Assembly (NCBI GenBank): GCA_041662605.1
Contig: JBAZSD010000015.1
Span: 1 to 64,000 of the forward strand
Source of the DNA: Desulfomonilaceae bacterium
GTDB taxonomy: Bacteria; Desulfobacterota; Desulfomonilia; Desulfomonilales; Desulfomonilaceae
Length of the DNA stretch: 64,000 nucleotides
Reading direction: 5' to 3'
Both the position numbers and the translations under genes were made by a program. The first letter of the stretch is position 1. Each line of letters opens with the position of its first letter. The notes under the pieces were generated by a model. The model was given only the letters and a program-made list of their open reading frames with translations, searched no databases and was not told the origin of the DNA. Below, piece after piece: positions 1 to 8,960 of this stretch.

Positions 1-6
1 AAACAG

Positions 7-30
7 AAAAATTGTGAGCTAAACCCACAA
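7..30 (-). terminator. possible weak terminator after the CobW-like gene
   Basis: On the minus strand a five-pair stem (TTGTG with CACAA, nine-base loop) is followed by a run of five T. It lies about 150 bases beyond the stop codon of the last gene of the methyltransferase cluster. The stem is short and AU-rich, so this is only a candidate. Bases 31-181 otherwise hold nothing I recognise. Confidence 0.25.
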
Positions 31-181
31 AATTTGACTGACTGATTATTTTGACCTATAAAATTGCCATAAAAGGCTTGATGGACCCTGAAAACACTAA
101 TTCCTAGGGGAGTTTTGCAAAAGGCTCGATTTGTGATGAATTCAAACATCAAGGCTAGATAGCCAGTTGTAAAATCGGGCG

Positions 182-1189
182 TTACTTGAATAAGTTCAGG
201 CCCTGTTCTAGAAACATGGAACGAATATCCTTCTCCTTTGATTCACTTCTGATAAAGACAACCCGATTGACTGATCTGTCAAGGAGCCTGGGCCCGTCAA
301 ACCGCTGGATATCGTAAGAATGTCCTACGTGGCTGTATAAGTAGGGGATTCTTTTGTCAAATATAAATCCTTTGGCTCGAACCACGTCTGAAGGAAGCCG
401 GTCGGCAATTCGCCTAAACTCGGCTAGCCCACCTGAATCCCACCGGCAAGTAATAGAAATGAGATTTTCCGGAGGCGAGAGTTGAGCAAGTTGGTTCTCA
501 AGAATTCTGTCGATTACTTTTTCGAGCGCCTCATCATTCAAAAACTCTGTTTCGGTCTCAGATTCCAAAGATGACCTCGAATTTATCATAGCGCCAAAGT
601 CGACGAAATATTTCTGATCGAGCAGAGAAAAAGACGTTTCGACAAAAGTCGCGTTAGGATTATGTCGTCTAATCACTTCCTTTATCCGGACCAAGACCCT
701 TTTATCAACCAGTTCGATCTTGTTGACAATAAATTTATCCGCAGCTTCTATCTGGTTTTCTATAGATGCAAATACGTTGTATTGTTCGAGGAAGTTGGCG
801 GCGTCAATAATGCAGATTTTGTTTAGAGACGTGAACATCCCCTTGAATATCGGGTTGAAAACGTCTCTACTTATATCTGTAGGATTCGCCACTCCGCTGG
901 CCTCGATTACCACAGCTTCCGGTTGAAGGACAAAGGCTATTCGGTAGAGCGCTTTTATGAAATCGCCTTTTACGCATGCGCAAAAGATAGATCCTTTACT
1001 AATTTCAAGCATTTCAAGTTCGGGATCTTCCACCAAAGCTCCGTCAATGCTTTCTTCCCCAAATTCATTTATCAATATCAGAAGTTTCAAGTCCCGAGGA
1101 TGCTCTTTGAGCATGTGATTGAGGAAAGTTGTTTTCCCGCTACCCAAAAAACCGGAAATTAGGCAAACAGCTATTCCTGACTGATCCAT
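182..1189 (-). CDS. CobW-type G3E GTPase (putative metal/cofactor chaperone)
   Basis: A 335-residue P-loop GTPase of the COG0523/CobW group, whose members deliver metals or help load metal cofactors. The Walker A motif GFLGSGKTT is near residue 13. A switch region with NEFGEESIDG follows, then a family-specific Cys segment (FCACVKGD, normally CxCC, here only CxC) near residue 70 and an NKIELVD guanine-recognition motif near residue 155. The second half is the usual variable CobW C-terminal domain. It is the last gene of a minus-strand cluster of corrinoid methyltransferase genes, which suggests a role in cobalt or zinc supply to those enzymes; that role is inferred. The reduced Cys motif may change metal choice. 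Confidence 0.85.
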   Translation of the reverse strand: MDQSGIAVCLISGFLGSGKTTFLNHMLKEHPRDLKLLILINEFGEESIDGALVEDPELEMLEISKGSIFCACVKGDFIKALYRIAFVLQPEAVVIEASGVANPTDISRDVFNPIFKGMFTSLNKICIIDAANFLEQYNVFASIENQIEAADKFIVNKIELVDKRVLVRIKEVIRRHNPNATFVETSFSLLDQKYFVDFGAMINSRSSLESETETEFLNDEALEKVIDRILENQLAQLSPPENLISITCRWDSGGLAEFRRIADRLPSDVVRAKGFIFDKRIPYLYSHVGHSYDIQRFDGPRLLDRSVNRVVFIRSESKEKDIRSMFLEQGLNLFK

Positions 1190-1276
1190 TTGTGTTACCG
1201 GCGCAATATCTGATTGGTTCTGCGTAGACGTAACCTAGGCTAAAACTGTAGCGCCCAATCGTTGAAAATTATCTCA

Positions 1277-1906
1277 CTAGGCAAGCAAGATCATGGAATA
1301 GCTATGGAAACAATCCTCAATTTTGCGGACAAGCCCAGTTGATTGTCCCAAATTTTTTAATGTCTGAAACACATCGATGGAGCAAGCCTCCAACGTAGGT
1401 CTTTTCTCATTCGGGAATTTGCACTGTTTTGGATATGCGCATTCCTTACAGAGCGCACAGGTGTCGGCAGGAAGGCCGAAAGCCTTATAATATCCCATCA
1501 AAAAAAGCTTTCGTTCGAGGGCCACAGTGGATTTCCATTGTTTTATCTGTTTCCGCCGCTTACTAGGTGAATTGCGATAGAAATGCTCGTTTGTGTCTTC
1601 GCTTACCAGGAGAAGCGCTAAATCGTATTCCGACAAAATTTCTCTGGTCATTTCGAGATTGGGCGCGGCGGGTGGGCAACACCAACTGGTGTTGTATTTG
1701 GCGCAGCCATAACGGCATTTCAGCCTCACCCAACGTCCAGTGACAATATTGGAGGTTTCCATAAGGTGAACCTCATGAAAGCCTAATTCTTTGGCTAACG
1801 TTTCTATTTGTCTAAAAGAATCCGGGGATATCATATTCGGAGAATGCTTACCTCGGACTTGGCGAACATCCCGCAAGTCTATCAAGTCTTCGATTCTAAC
1901 GGCCAT
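1277..1906 (-). CDS. DUF2284 family Cys-rich putative metal-binding protein
   Basis: A 209-residue soluble protein with the two Cys clusters typical of DUF2284. The first, near residues 63-77, is CRYGCAKYNTSWCCPP; the second, near residues 150-165, is CALCKECAYPKQCKFP. The arrangement suggests an iron-sulfur cluster or another metal site. DUF2284 proteins are common in anaerobes beside corrinoid and methyl-transfer genes, but I know of no assigned reaction. It lies 87 bases upstream of the CobW-like gene on the same strand and 106 bases downstream of the small Cys protein, so it is probably in the same transcript. A shorter paralogue is at 13167-13730. Confidence 0.8.
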   Translation of the reverse strand: MAVRIEDLIDLRDVRQVRGKHSPNMISPDSFRQIETLAKELGFHEVHLMETSNIVTGRWVRLKCRYGCAKYNTSWCCPPAAPNLEMTREILSEYDLALLLVSEDTNEHFYRNSPSKRRKQIKQWKSTVALERKLFLMGYYKAFGLPADTCALCKECAYPKQCKFPNEKRPTLEACSIDVFQTLKNLGQSTGLVRKIEDCFHSYSMILLA

Positions 1907-2012
1907 TGGGCGCCTCTTGGTTCATTGGATTCTCAACTAAAACTATTTCATACGGTTGGACATGATCTTGAACAGCCACCACTGTAAATGCGGAGCAGTC
2001 CAAACTCAAGAT

Positions 2013-2381
2013 CTAATCTTCTGCGCACTCTTCGAACTGTATGGAAACAGGGCACGGAACATTCAAGCCCAACTCAACTTCGCAGGCCTTTATAATGGCC
2101 ATGGCCGCCGGGCAGGCTGCGTGCGGCAATTTATCCCAAGCCAACTGGAACACCCTATTCTTCGCAGGGTTTGTGCTCATAAAGTCTACGATTCCAAATG
2201 GACCGTTTTCCTCCAGTATAAACCCAAGATCGTCTAAAGATTCACAGTCGGACTCTATCTGGATTCGCACAGTCCGTTTATTTTCTTTCTTGGCCTTAAT
2301 ACGACTGACAAATCCGCATGAACCGGCTTCGACTCTTATTACAGTCAAATTGTCCTCCGGAACGTCGAGAGTCTTAAACAT
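2013..2381 (-). CDS. small conserved-looking Cys protein of the corrinoid cluster
   Basis: A 122-residue protein I cannot assign firmly. It has no signal peptide or membrane segment. It contains AGSCGF near residue 22, several basic and acidic stretches, then HAACPAAMAIIKACE and VPCPVSIQFEEC near the C terminus. The five or six Cys residues could bind a metal or cluster. It lies 43 bases downstream of the corrinoid-activation gene and upstream of the DUF2284 gene, in the same orientation, so it is likely co-expressed with the methyl-transfer system. Its function is unknown and no catalytic motif was recognised. Confidence 0.7.
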   Translation of the reverse strand: MFKTLDVPEDNLTVIRVEAGSCGFVSRIKAKKENKRTVRIQIESDCESLDDLGFILEENGPFGIVDFMSTNPAKNRVFQLAWDKLPHAACPAAMAIIKACEVELGLNVPCPVSIQFEECAED

Positions 2382-2424
2382 GTGATTAATTGGGCGACCA
2401 GCAACGGCCGCCCAATTGATCGAC

Positions 2425-4494
2425 TTATTTCTGATGAAGGATTTCCGGCGCTACGATGCCTTCCAGATGAGGAAACTGATCCTTCATATGAGGAATCTGC
2501 ATAGATTCCATAAATTGTTGTTGGAAGTCTTCTTCTACCGTGAGTTCTATATACTCTACATTCCGTGAAACCCAATTTGCTTCGGTTCTTTTCTCCCGGT
2601 TTAACAGGGCGGCTCTTGCGCCATCGCCCGCTGCGTTGCCTACGGCCAAAACATTTTCCAGGTCACAGTCAGGAAAGAGCCCCATTATTAAGGCCTTGGT
2701 CTTGTCTACGTGGGTCCCGAATGCGCCCGCTATTTTTATGGTGTCAACCTGGGTGAGGCCCATTCGCCTCATCATCAGTTTGCATCCTGTGTAAAGGGCT
2801 CCTTTACCCAATTGTATCTGTCGAATGTCCTTTTGGGTTATAACGACGTCCTTACCTATAGATGTCTCATTGGCCCAAGCTATTACGAATTCTGGCTGCT
2901 TTGTGTCCGGGTTAACCCTGTAGCGATCGGATTTTTGGCTCTTGTTGAACCTGCCGCTCTTGACGATTACACCCGCAGAATAAAGCTCCGCAAGAACATC
3001 GAGGATCCCTGACCCGCAGATGCCCTTTGTTTTCATTTCTTCGGGTTTGGAATAGTTTTTCCAGGCGTCTCTTCCTATGACCTTATAATCGACTTCATGA
3101 GTCTCGGGGCTGATAGTTATTCGTTCTATTGCCCCAGGAGCGGCTCGCATGCCGTAACTCAACTGCGCCCCTTCCAGAGCCGGCCCAGTCGCGCATGAAC
3201 ATGAAATCAATTTTTTGTTGTTTCCAAGAACTAGTTCACCATTTGTGCCTATATCAATGAGAAGTTGTACCTGATCATGCTTATAAGGCTCTTCCGCAAT
3301 CAGAACCCCGACGTTATCGGCCCCGACAAAACCAGCCTCATTAGGCAAAATGTGTACATAGGCCGACTCATTTAACTTGATTCCAAGATCTCGCGCATGA
3401 ATGTCAAGGCTTCTGTGAATAACCGGAGGGAATGGCGCCAACCCCACAAATTCAGGATCCAGTTTAAGCAGGATGTGATGCATCGCCGTGTTGCAGACAA
3501 TTGTCATATCAACTATATCGTTAGGTTTGAGATTAAGGTACTTTTTGTTTTCGTTCTCCGCTGCCTCGGTTACATCCGGCGCTTCTATTATTTCATCATC
3601 TTCAGATTTTTTCTTTTTTCTCTTTTTTGGAGGATGTGTGGAATCACATGCTTCAACAACCAGCTTGTTTAACCCTTCTATGAGATCGTTGCTCATGGTC
3701 TCAAGGCCCTTGGGGTTCATCATGTGGTAGGTGATGCGAGCCATTACGTCCTCGCCGTACTTACACTGTGGGTTCATCATCGACACAGTCTTGATGACTT
3801 CCATGGTCCGTAGATTGCACAAATAGGCCGCCACAGTCGTGGTGCCGACATCTATGGCTATTCCGTAGCAATCATCCATCTTACCGGGCAGAATCCTCAC
3901 AATTTCTTTATCCATCCAAACGGCTACGGTGACTCCCCAATTGCCATCTCTCTGCCTTCGGGGAAGCTTTCTCAAGGAGTACCAATCGATACTCAGGTTT
4001 TTTAGACCGTAGTTTCGCTCAAGTTCAGCGCAAATCCGTTCGAAATCTCCTGCGGGTTCTTCAAACGTTGGAGGCACTACCTGGACATGATATTGTTTTA
4101 CAGCGGGATTCCAATCTATGTGGATATCTCTCGCCGCTTTGCTGACTATTTGCTTCCCGGCTCGGGCTTCCTCAGGCACAAATACCAACAAATCGCCCTG
4201 TACTTTGGCTACACAGGCTAAACGGTAACCTTCCTTTTTTTGAGTGGGAGTGAAAAACTTGCTTTCTTCTTCCTGCCACTCACTCGCGTGTGATTTGTTG
4301 GACGTAATGCCGAATTTCTCAAAGAAACCTTCTTCTATTCTTACCTTACATTTTCCGCAGACTTTCTTTTCCCCGCACAGGGCTTCAATATCGACGCCCA
4401 ACTGGCGAGAAGCTTCAATAAGATTGGTTCCTTCGTCTACCAACCCTCGGCGCGCCGAAGGCTGGAAGATCACCATGTGCTGCTTGTTGTCCAT
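2425..4494 (-). CDS. 2Fe-2S/ASKHA corrinoid-activation protein (RACo-like, DUF4445)
   Basis: A 689-residue protein matching the reductive activators of corrinoid proteins, which use ATP and a low-potential electron to return inactive Co(II) corrinoid to Co(I). The N-terminal plant-type ferredoxin domain has Cys40, Cys46, Cys49 and Cys94. A linker domain follows, then the large ASKHA ATP-binding domain with AIDVGTTTVAAYLC near residue 215, DIGTNGELVLG near residue 415 and GICGSGILD near residue 490. A Lys-rich and then acidic insertion at about residues 285-325 interrupts the ASKHA domain. The gene sits 355 bases downstream of the corrinoid protein gene on the same strand. The partner is probably that corrinoid protein. 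Confidence 0.9.
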   Translation of the reverse strand: MDNKQHMVIFQPSARRGLVDEGTNLIEASRQLGVDIEALCGEKKVCGKCKVRIEEGFFEKFGITSNKSHASEWQEEESKFFTPTQKKEGYRLACVAKVQGDLLVFVPEEARAGKQIVSKAARDIHIDWNPAVKQYHVQVVPPTFEEPAGDFERICAELERNYGLKNLSIDWYSLRKLPRRQRDGNWGVTVAVWMDKEIVRILPGKMDDCYGIAIDVGTTTVAAYLCNLRTMEVIKTVSMMNPQCKYGEDVMARITYHMMNPKGLETMSNDLIEGLNKLVVEACDSTHPPKKRKKKKSEDDEIIEAPDVTEAAENENKKYLNLKPNDIVDMTIVCNTAMHHILLKLDPEFVGLAPFPPVIHRSLDIHARDLGIKLNESAYVHILPNEAGFVGADNVGVLIAEEPYKHDQVQLLIDIGTNGELVLGNNKKLISCSCATGPALEGAQLSYGMRAAPGAIERITISPETHEVDYKVIGRDAWKNYSKPEEMKTKGICGSGILDVLAELYSAGVIVKSGRFNKSQKSDRYRVNPDTKQPEFVIAWANETSIGKDVVITQKDIRQIQLGKGALYTGCKLMMRRMGLTQVDTIKIAGAFGTHVDKTKALIMGLFPDCDLENVLAVGNAAGDGARAALLNREKRTEANWVSRNVEYIELTVEEDFQQQFMESMQIPHMKDQFPHLEGIVAPEILHQK

Positions 4495-4849
4495 TAAACA
4501 ATTCCCCTTTTATTCCTGAAGGTCGTCTGGGCGCAATACTCCGTTGACCACTACATGGATAGTCCGCCGGGTTTATTCCCGCGTGGCTTGTGCTGGTGTC
4601 TATTTTAAGATAGGGACCTTAGATAACCCATCCCGGATTGTTTAGTCGCTGCCAACAGCCACAATTTTCAAAAATAATCCTGTTTTCAAAGACACTTTTC
4701 CGTCACAAGCACATGGAACCTGGGTTCGATCAGCGTCACGTTGATTAGAAAATGAGCGACTGATGACGCTGATTCGGTAGCTATACGGCAAACGTACGTA
4801 CAATCTAACAATCCCTAACTGGGAAACTTGGTGGTTATGCTCTAATCCC
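4495..4849. other. 355-base gap between corrinoid protein and activator genes
   Basis: No open frame worth calling was found. The stretch contains the inverted repeat described separately at 4729-4773. A gap this long inside an otherwise tight cluster suggests either a separate promoter for the activator gene or RNA processing that lets the corrinoid protein be made in excess of its catalytic activator. Confidence 0.5.
4729..4773. repeat. 10-base perfect inverted repeat in the intergenic region
   Basis: ATCAGCGTCA (4729-4738) is repeated in inverse as TGACGCTGAT (4764-4773), separated by 25 bases. There is no T run on either side, so it is not a standard terminator. It could be an operator, or a stabilising or processing hairpin just after the corrinoid-protein message. 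Confidence 0.6.
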
Positions 4850-5521
4850 CTATTCCTTTAATTTACGGAGCTGTCCAATCATCTTTATAGCTTCCTGAAC
4901 AGCGTTGCCTGCACTTTCGGCGTAACCATCGGCTCCAAAAAGGTTAGCGACGTCTTTCGTGACTGGAGCGCCCCCAAGCATGATAGCCACATCCGGGTTT
5001 TTCTCCTTGATCATCGCTATGACTTTCTTCATACCCATCATGGTGGTGGTCATCATTGCGGATAAAGCCACAATTTCAGAATCGGTGCGCAACTGCTCCT
5101 CAGCGAATTTCTCTAGAGGCACATCCCTGCCAAGATCATGGACAGTGAAGCCAGCCACATCGAACATCATTTTGATGAGGTTCTTGCCTATATCATGCAC
5201 GTCGCCCTGGACGGTTCCGATAACAACCTGTCCCTTAACTCCGGTAGAATCGCTTATCTTCATGTGAGGCTTAAGTATGTCTAGTCCTACATAAAGGGCG
5301 TCAGCGCACATGAGAATTTCCGGGACGAAATATTCCTGGCGATCATAAAGATCGCCCACGATCTCCATGCCTGCCGCCAAGCCATTCATAATTGCGTCGT
5401 AGGCATCGAGTCCTTCGTCAAGAGCCATGTTAGAGTATTCTTTAACTCGGTCTTCCTCGTACTCCACCACTCCTTCAGAGAGATTCTTCAGAATTTCTGC
5501 GCGTCTTTCTTCTGAGACCAT
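4850..5521 (-). CDS. corrinoid (methyl-carrier) protein, MtbC/MttC/MtvC type
   Basis: A 223-residue two-domain corrinoid protein that shuttles a methyl group on cobalt between methyltransferases. Residues 1-90 form the four-helix cap domain. Residues 95-220 form the B12-binding Rossmann domain with VQGDVHDIGKNL, the DxHxxG motif whose His replaces the lower axial ligand, near residue 105. Length and domain order are typical for this family. It is followed on the minus strand by the activator gene and preceded, 32 bases upstream, by a UroD-type methyltransferase, giving a compact methyl-transfer unit. The methyl donor cannot be told from this protein. Confidence 0.95.
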   Translation of the reverse strand: MVSEERRAEILKNLSEGVVEYEEDRVKEYSNMALDEGLDAYDAIMNGLAAGMEIVGDLYDRQEYFVPEILMCADALYVGLDILKPHMKISDSTGVKGQVVIGTVQGDVHDIGKNLIKMMFDVAGFTVHDLGRDVPLEKFAEEQLRTDSEIVALSAMMTTTMMGMKKVIAMIKEKNPDVAIMLGGAPVTKDVANLFGADGYAESAGNAVQEAIKMIGQLRKLKE

Positions 5522-5553
5522 TTACTTTCCTCCATCGATTGATTTGTAGTCGT

Positions 5554-6594
5554 TTATATTCTTCCCACCGCTGGAGAAGGTTGCCCACCAAACTCTCTAA
5601 CGGTTTTTACCCATGCTTCGACATTTTCTGCTTTTACATCCGGCCATATATCGCAACCGGGCCAAACAGCGTCTACACCCGCATCTATGCAGCCTTTGAT
5701 AATAGCCGGCACTTCGGAGGCGTCTTTTTGACAAAGGGTTCCGTATGGATCAAAGTTGCCCAGCAATAGAATATCGTTGCCAATCTTCTTTCTCGTCTCA
5801 ACCAGATTATTCTTCTGGTCAAAGCTAAGAGCGTCCGCCCCGCAGTCATTCATCATTTCAACTATCAAATCGGTCCCACCGCAAATATGGAGAATCTTGG
5901 GGGATTCGAGAGCCTCAAAAATCTCTCGTAGATACGGTTGAATGAGTTGTTTCCACATTCGGGGAGATAGGAGATCGGTTCCAGAACCCATTTCACGTAT
6001 AGTCATGTAATCAACGCCCAGATCCTGGTAGCGCTTCGCCACATCGATGACCACTGCGGTCATTTTCTTCATGAATGCGTTGACCTTTTCGGCCTCTTTT
6101 TTAATTCCCTTCAGAAGGAGATCAAGTTCTATGACCTGCCCACCTAAAGTGAAAGGCCCGAGCACCCAGCCGCCCACGCCATATTTCCCTTCGGAAATGA
6201 GCTTCTTGAGCGCTTCCTCGACCACGGGCATTCTCGCCTTGGATACCCAATCAGGATTGATGTCGACACTATCGAGTTGGTCCCACTTGGAAGGCACTGT
6301 GGGGTAAAGGATTCCCTCAGCGTTCGCATATGTGCTACAGCCACGGCCCATGGCTTCAGGAATTGTGCACATGTCATACGGTACGATGACAGAATCAAAT
6401 CCAAAAATTTCGGCGCTCATTGTAGCTGAGTTAGCCAAGTATTCCGAGGATCCATGCACTTCAGCAAAACGGATTCCCATTTTGTCAATAGCCTGAACGG
6501 TTACCATCCCCATCCCGCTAAAAATGGGCATGGTGTCTACAGGCTCTTTTTTCATAAACTTTTTTACCCGTTCTTTGGGGGTCATTGCTGCCAT
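5554..6594 (-). CDS. UroD-fold corrinoid methyltransferase (MtaA/CmuA family)
   Basis: A 346-residue protein of the uroporphyrinogen-decarboxylase-like methyltransferase family. These enzymes use zinc to activate a methyl donor or acceptor thiol or hydroxyl and exchange methyl with a corrinoid protein. The zinc ligands typical of MtaA-like enzymes can be seen: the His and Cys of HICGGTD near residue 237 and the Cys of PGCDIWP near residue 315. It is encoded just upstream of the corrinoid protein, so that is its likely partner. The neighbouring MtrH-like gene could pass the methyl group to a pterin. The substrate is unknown; methoxylated aromatics are one plausible option for a Desulfomonile-like organism. 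Confidence 0.9.
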   Translation of the reverse strand: MAAMTPKERVKKFMKKEPVDTMPIFSGMGMVTVQAIDKMGIRFAEVHGSSEYLANSATMSAEIFGFDSVIVPYDMCTIPEAMGRGCSTYANAEGILYPTVPSKWDQLDSVDINPDWVSKARMPVVEEALKKLISEGKYGVGGWVLGPFTLGGQVIELDLLLKGIKKEAEKVNAFMKKMTAVVIDVAKRYQDLGVDYMTIREMGSGTDLLSPRMWKQLIQPYLREIFEALESPKILHICGGTDLIVEMMNDCGADALSFDQKNNLVETRKKIGNDILLLGNFDPYGTLCQKDASEVPAIIKGCIDAGVDAVWPGCDIWPDVKAENVEAWVKTVREFGGQPSPAVGRI

Positions 6595-6671
6595 CTATTA
6601 ATTCCTCTCTTTTTTCGACTTGAAAATTTTACAGGGGCGCTTCTTACATTGTTCTGAATACCTTCTTGCGC

Positions 6672-7619
6672 TTACATGCCTTTCAGTTGCTCTATAAATT
6701 CCGGGAAGAGTTTCTTCAGCGGATGATTATCCAGTTCCGGCAGTTTTTTGGTTTCTCCATATACCAATGTAGCGAGGAACGAGTCCGCCATGGCCACTGC
6801 GGGAAAAATCCTGTCTGATCCTGCCATTGGACCGGAAAAGATCATGTCGTGATAGAAGCATGAGGATAGGGCTTCCAGAGCGGCATCCGCGCCGGCCCAC
6901 CCTTTTTGACCCCACATCTCTCGAGCTGCTTTCCACATGTATGAGCCGTTCGAAGGAGCGCTCGCGCAAGGAAAGCCCCATTTTTCTTTAATGAGCTTGT
7001 TGGACAGGGAACATAAAGCCGTTGCAGGGCCATTCATGACGGAAGTGTCTACAAAAAGGCTGTCGAATTTGGCTCCAACCTTGTCAATTGCGTCCAGGAG
7101 TTTTTGGGTTCCACTAATTCTGCCTGTGGGCATCTGGTCAGCAGGATCAAAGGCTACCAACAGCACATGTTTAACACCTATGGCCATGATTTCCTTGATT
7201 TCGGTCTCCACATCTTTTTCCCAGACAGTAAGGCTATTATAGAACATTCGATCCAGTAGACCTTTTTCAGCGCAATAAGCTGCAGCCTCGAGTTTTGGCT
7301 TCATGACCCAGGCGTCTACACAAAAGGGCATGCACGTAACCTCGGTATAGAAGTCTATGTATGTCTTAAATTCTTCCCCCTTTGTTCCAACGATATCAGC
7401 CATGTATGGAATGCCAGTCTCCATGCAGAGCTTGTCACACATTTTCACGAGTTCAGTGGCGCGTTCTCGGTCAAATCCCTCTTTTCGCTTTCCCTCGAAA
7501 ACCTTGTCTCCCTTTTGAAAGATTGAGGGAACAATGACCGTAGGGTATTGACCGGGCTTGCCTCCGAATTTAACTCCTCCGACCTCGCACACTTTCTGCT
7601 CGGTCTGAAAACTAAACAT
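6672..7619 (-). CDS. MtrH/CmuB-like methyltetrahydrofolate methyltransferase
   Basis: A 315-residue TIM-barrel protein resembling the H subunit of tetrahydromethanopterin S-methyltransferase and bacterial relatives (CmuB, MtgA, OdmA-type methyltransferase II). These move a methyl group between a corrinoid protein and a tetrahydropterin. The start KVCEVGGVKFGGKPG, the central TSVMNGPATALCSLSN and the motif DSLFVDTSVMNGP are consistent with the family. It lies 77 bases upstream of the second UroD-type gene. In this cluster it is the best candidate for delivering the methyl group to tetrahydrofolate and on into the Wood-Ljungdahl pathway; the direction is inferred. Confidence 0.88.
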   Translation of the reverse strand: MFSFQTEQKVCEVGGVKFGGKPGQYPTVIVPSIFQKGDKVFEGKRKEGFDRERATELVKMCDKLCMETGIPYMADIVGTKGEEFKTYIDFYTEVTCMPFCVDAWVMKPKLEAAAYCAEKGLLDRMFYNSLTVWEKDVETEIKEIMAIGVKHVLLVAFDPADQMPTGRISGTQKLLDAIDKVGAKFDSLFVDTSVMNGPATALCSLSNKLIKEKWGFPCASAPSNGSYMWKAAREMWGQKGWAGADAALEALSSCFYHDMIFSGPMAGSDRIFPAVAMADSFLATLVYGETKKLPELDNHPLKKLFPEFIEQLKGM

Positions 7620-7637
7620 AGCAATCCTCCTGAGGAC

Positions 7638-7669
7638 AGACGGCTTTGATTAAACAACCGTCTTTTTTT
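7638..7669 (+). terminator. hairpin with T-run between methyltransferase genes
   Basis: AGACGG (7638-7643) pairs with CCGTCT (7658-7663) and a run of T follows to 7669. The T run lies on the plus strand, where no gene is read. It may end an antisense transcript, or on the minus strand act as a leader hairpin just ahead of the ribosome site (GGAGG) of the MtrH-like gene. The rest of 7620-7904 shows nothing else I recognise. Confidence 0.35.
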
Positions 7670-7904
7670 GTGGTAGCTAATTCTGGGTTGGACGCGTGAG
7701 TCCGCTTATTGTGCAGAATCTTCTCATTGAGGATTTGTCCACTCAAGTAAGAAGAGGCTTTCAAGTCGGATTTCTCGACAATATTGGCGCTTTTTGGCAG
7801 TAAACGAATTTCATCCTCCTTTTTTCCAGTTTTTGGTATTGAATCACATGATACGAGTCGAACTTTGAGGTCAACATCTTAACCTTTGTTGTAAATATCT
7901 ATTT

Positions 7905-8960
7905 TTATTTACTCCCATCCTGCTTCTTGACGATATGGTGCGGGTATTTTGCGTAATACGTGTTGTAAAACTCTATGGCCTCAATAACTTGATCGATGTG
8001 CTCCCTGGGAACGTCATACGGAATGTCACAGCCTGGGGCTAAGACAAACCCAGTGCTACCCCCCGCCGCTAATGCAACCAATGCGTCCTCTCGCGGGGAT
8101 ACCAGCCCTAAGGATAGGGCAAGTGTAAGCTTGAGGTTTCCGCCGAAACCCACTCCGTATTTTAGAGCTACATCCCGCACATAGTTGAGATTAAGCTGTT
8201 CATCGATGGCGAACCCATCCGTCCCTACCGCAGCCACTTCCTCAAGACATTTGGTCGCATCACCACAGATGAAAAAGCTGGACACCTTACCGGCTTTTTT
8301 GACAGCCTCGATTGCGGGCTGAGCAGCAGGGGTTACAAATTCACGAAAGATTTCAGGCTTGATTAACGATGCCACAGGGTCTGTAATGGCGATCACGTCA
8401 CATCCGATTTCTTCGGCATAAATTCGGGCCGCTTCACCAGCCACTTTTCCACTAAATTCGATAATTTCTTTTGCGATGGGTCTATTTTTAATTACATCCG
8501 TGAAAATCCGAACACCCCGCAAATGACTTGCGAGGGTCAAAGGCCCGCACAATATCCCATAAAGCGCCACATCCGAAAGTTCTGCCCTGACCTTTTTCCC
8601 TGCCTCCACTATCACCGGCCATCGACCATCTTTAGGCCCTGGAATTTTTAATCCAGATTCGGTGAGTGTCTTTTTATCAAGCGGGTGTCCTGTAATAGAT
8701 GGCGGGTTGTCAGGCCACCACTTATGACTACAACCCATGGAAATAGCTTCTACAGTGAGATCGAACAGCAAAGGAATTCCATCGGCCTTATAGCGTTGGG
8801 CGGCAAACAAGACCCCTTTTGCGATGAGGTCAGGGTCCTGCAGGAATTTGTCGGCGGGTTCATTAATTAAAAAGGCGCTATGGACTCCAGAGTAAGGAAC
8901 CCAGGGAACTTTTTCGGTGGCAAGCCCTTTTACGGCATTGATTACGTGCTGTTTCCCCAT
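7905..8960 (-). CDS. second UroD-fold methyltransferase family protein
   Basis: A 351-residue member of the same uroporphyrinogen-decarboxylase-like family as the gene at 5554-6594 but clearly divergent from it. It keeps YGILCGPLTLASHLRG near residue 130 and the C-terminal Cys of APGCDIPYD near residue 315. However, the usual HIC zinc motif reads FFICGDAT, so the His ligand is replaced by Phe. It is the first gene of the minus-strand cluster, preceded by 545 bases without a gene. It may be the substrate-specific methyltransferase I, with the other UroD protein handling a different donor. A tetrapyrrole decarboxylase role is unlikely given the neighbours. Confidence 0.85.
   Translation of the reverse strand: MGKQHVINAVKGLATEKVPWVPYSGVHSAFLINEPADKFLQDPDLIAKGVLFAAQRYKADGIPLLFDLTVEAISMGCSHKWWPDNPPSITGHPLDKKTLTESGLKIPGPKDGRWPVIVEAGKKVRAELSDVALYGILCGPLTLASHLRGVRIFTDVIKNRPIAKEIIEFSGKVAGEAARIYAEEIGCDVIAITDPVASLIKPEIFREFVTPAAQPAIEAVKKAGKVSSFFICGDATKCLEEVAAVGTDGFAIDEQLNLNYVRDVALKYGVGFGGNLKLTLALSLGLVSPREDALVALAAGGSTGFVLAPGCDIPYDVPREHIDQVIEAIEFYNTYYAKYPHHIVKKQDGSK

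Noticed and set aside
4495..4849. Cobalamin riboswitch or tRNA-like GGTTCGA segment
   Set aside because: GGGTTCGATC near 4722 resembles a T-loop but no acceptor or anticodon stems can be formed, and no B12 box was found.
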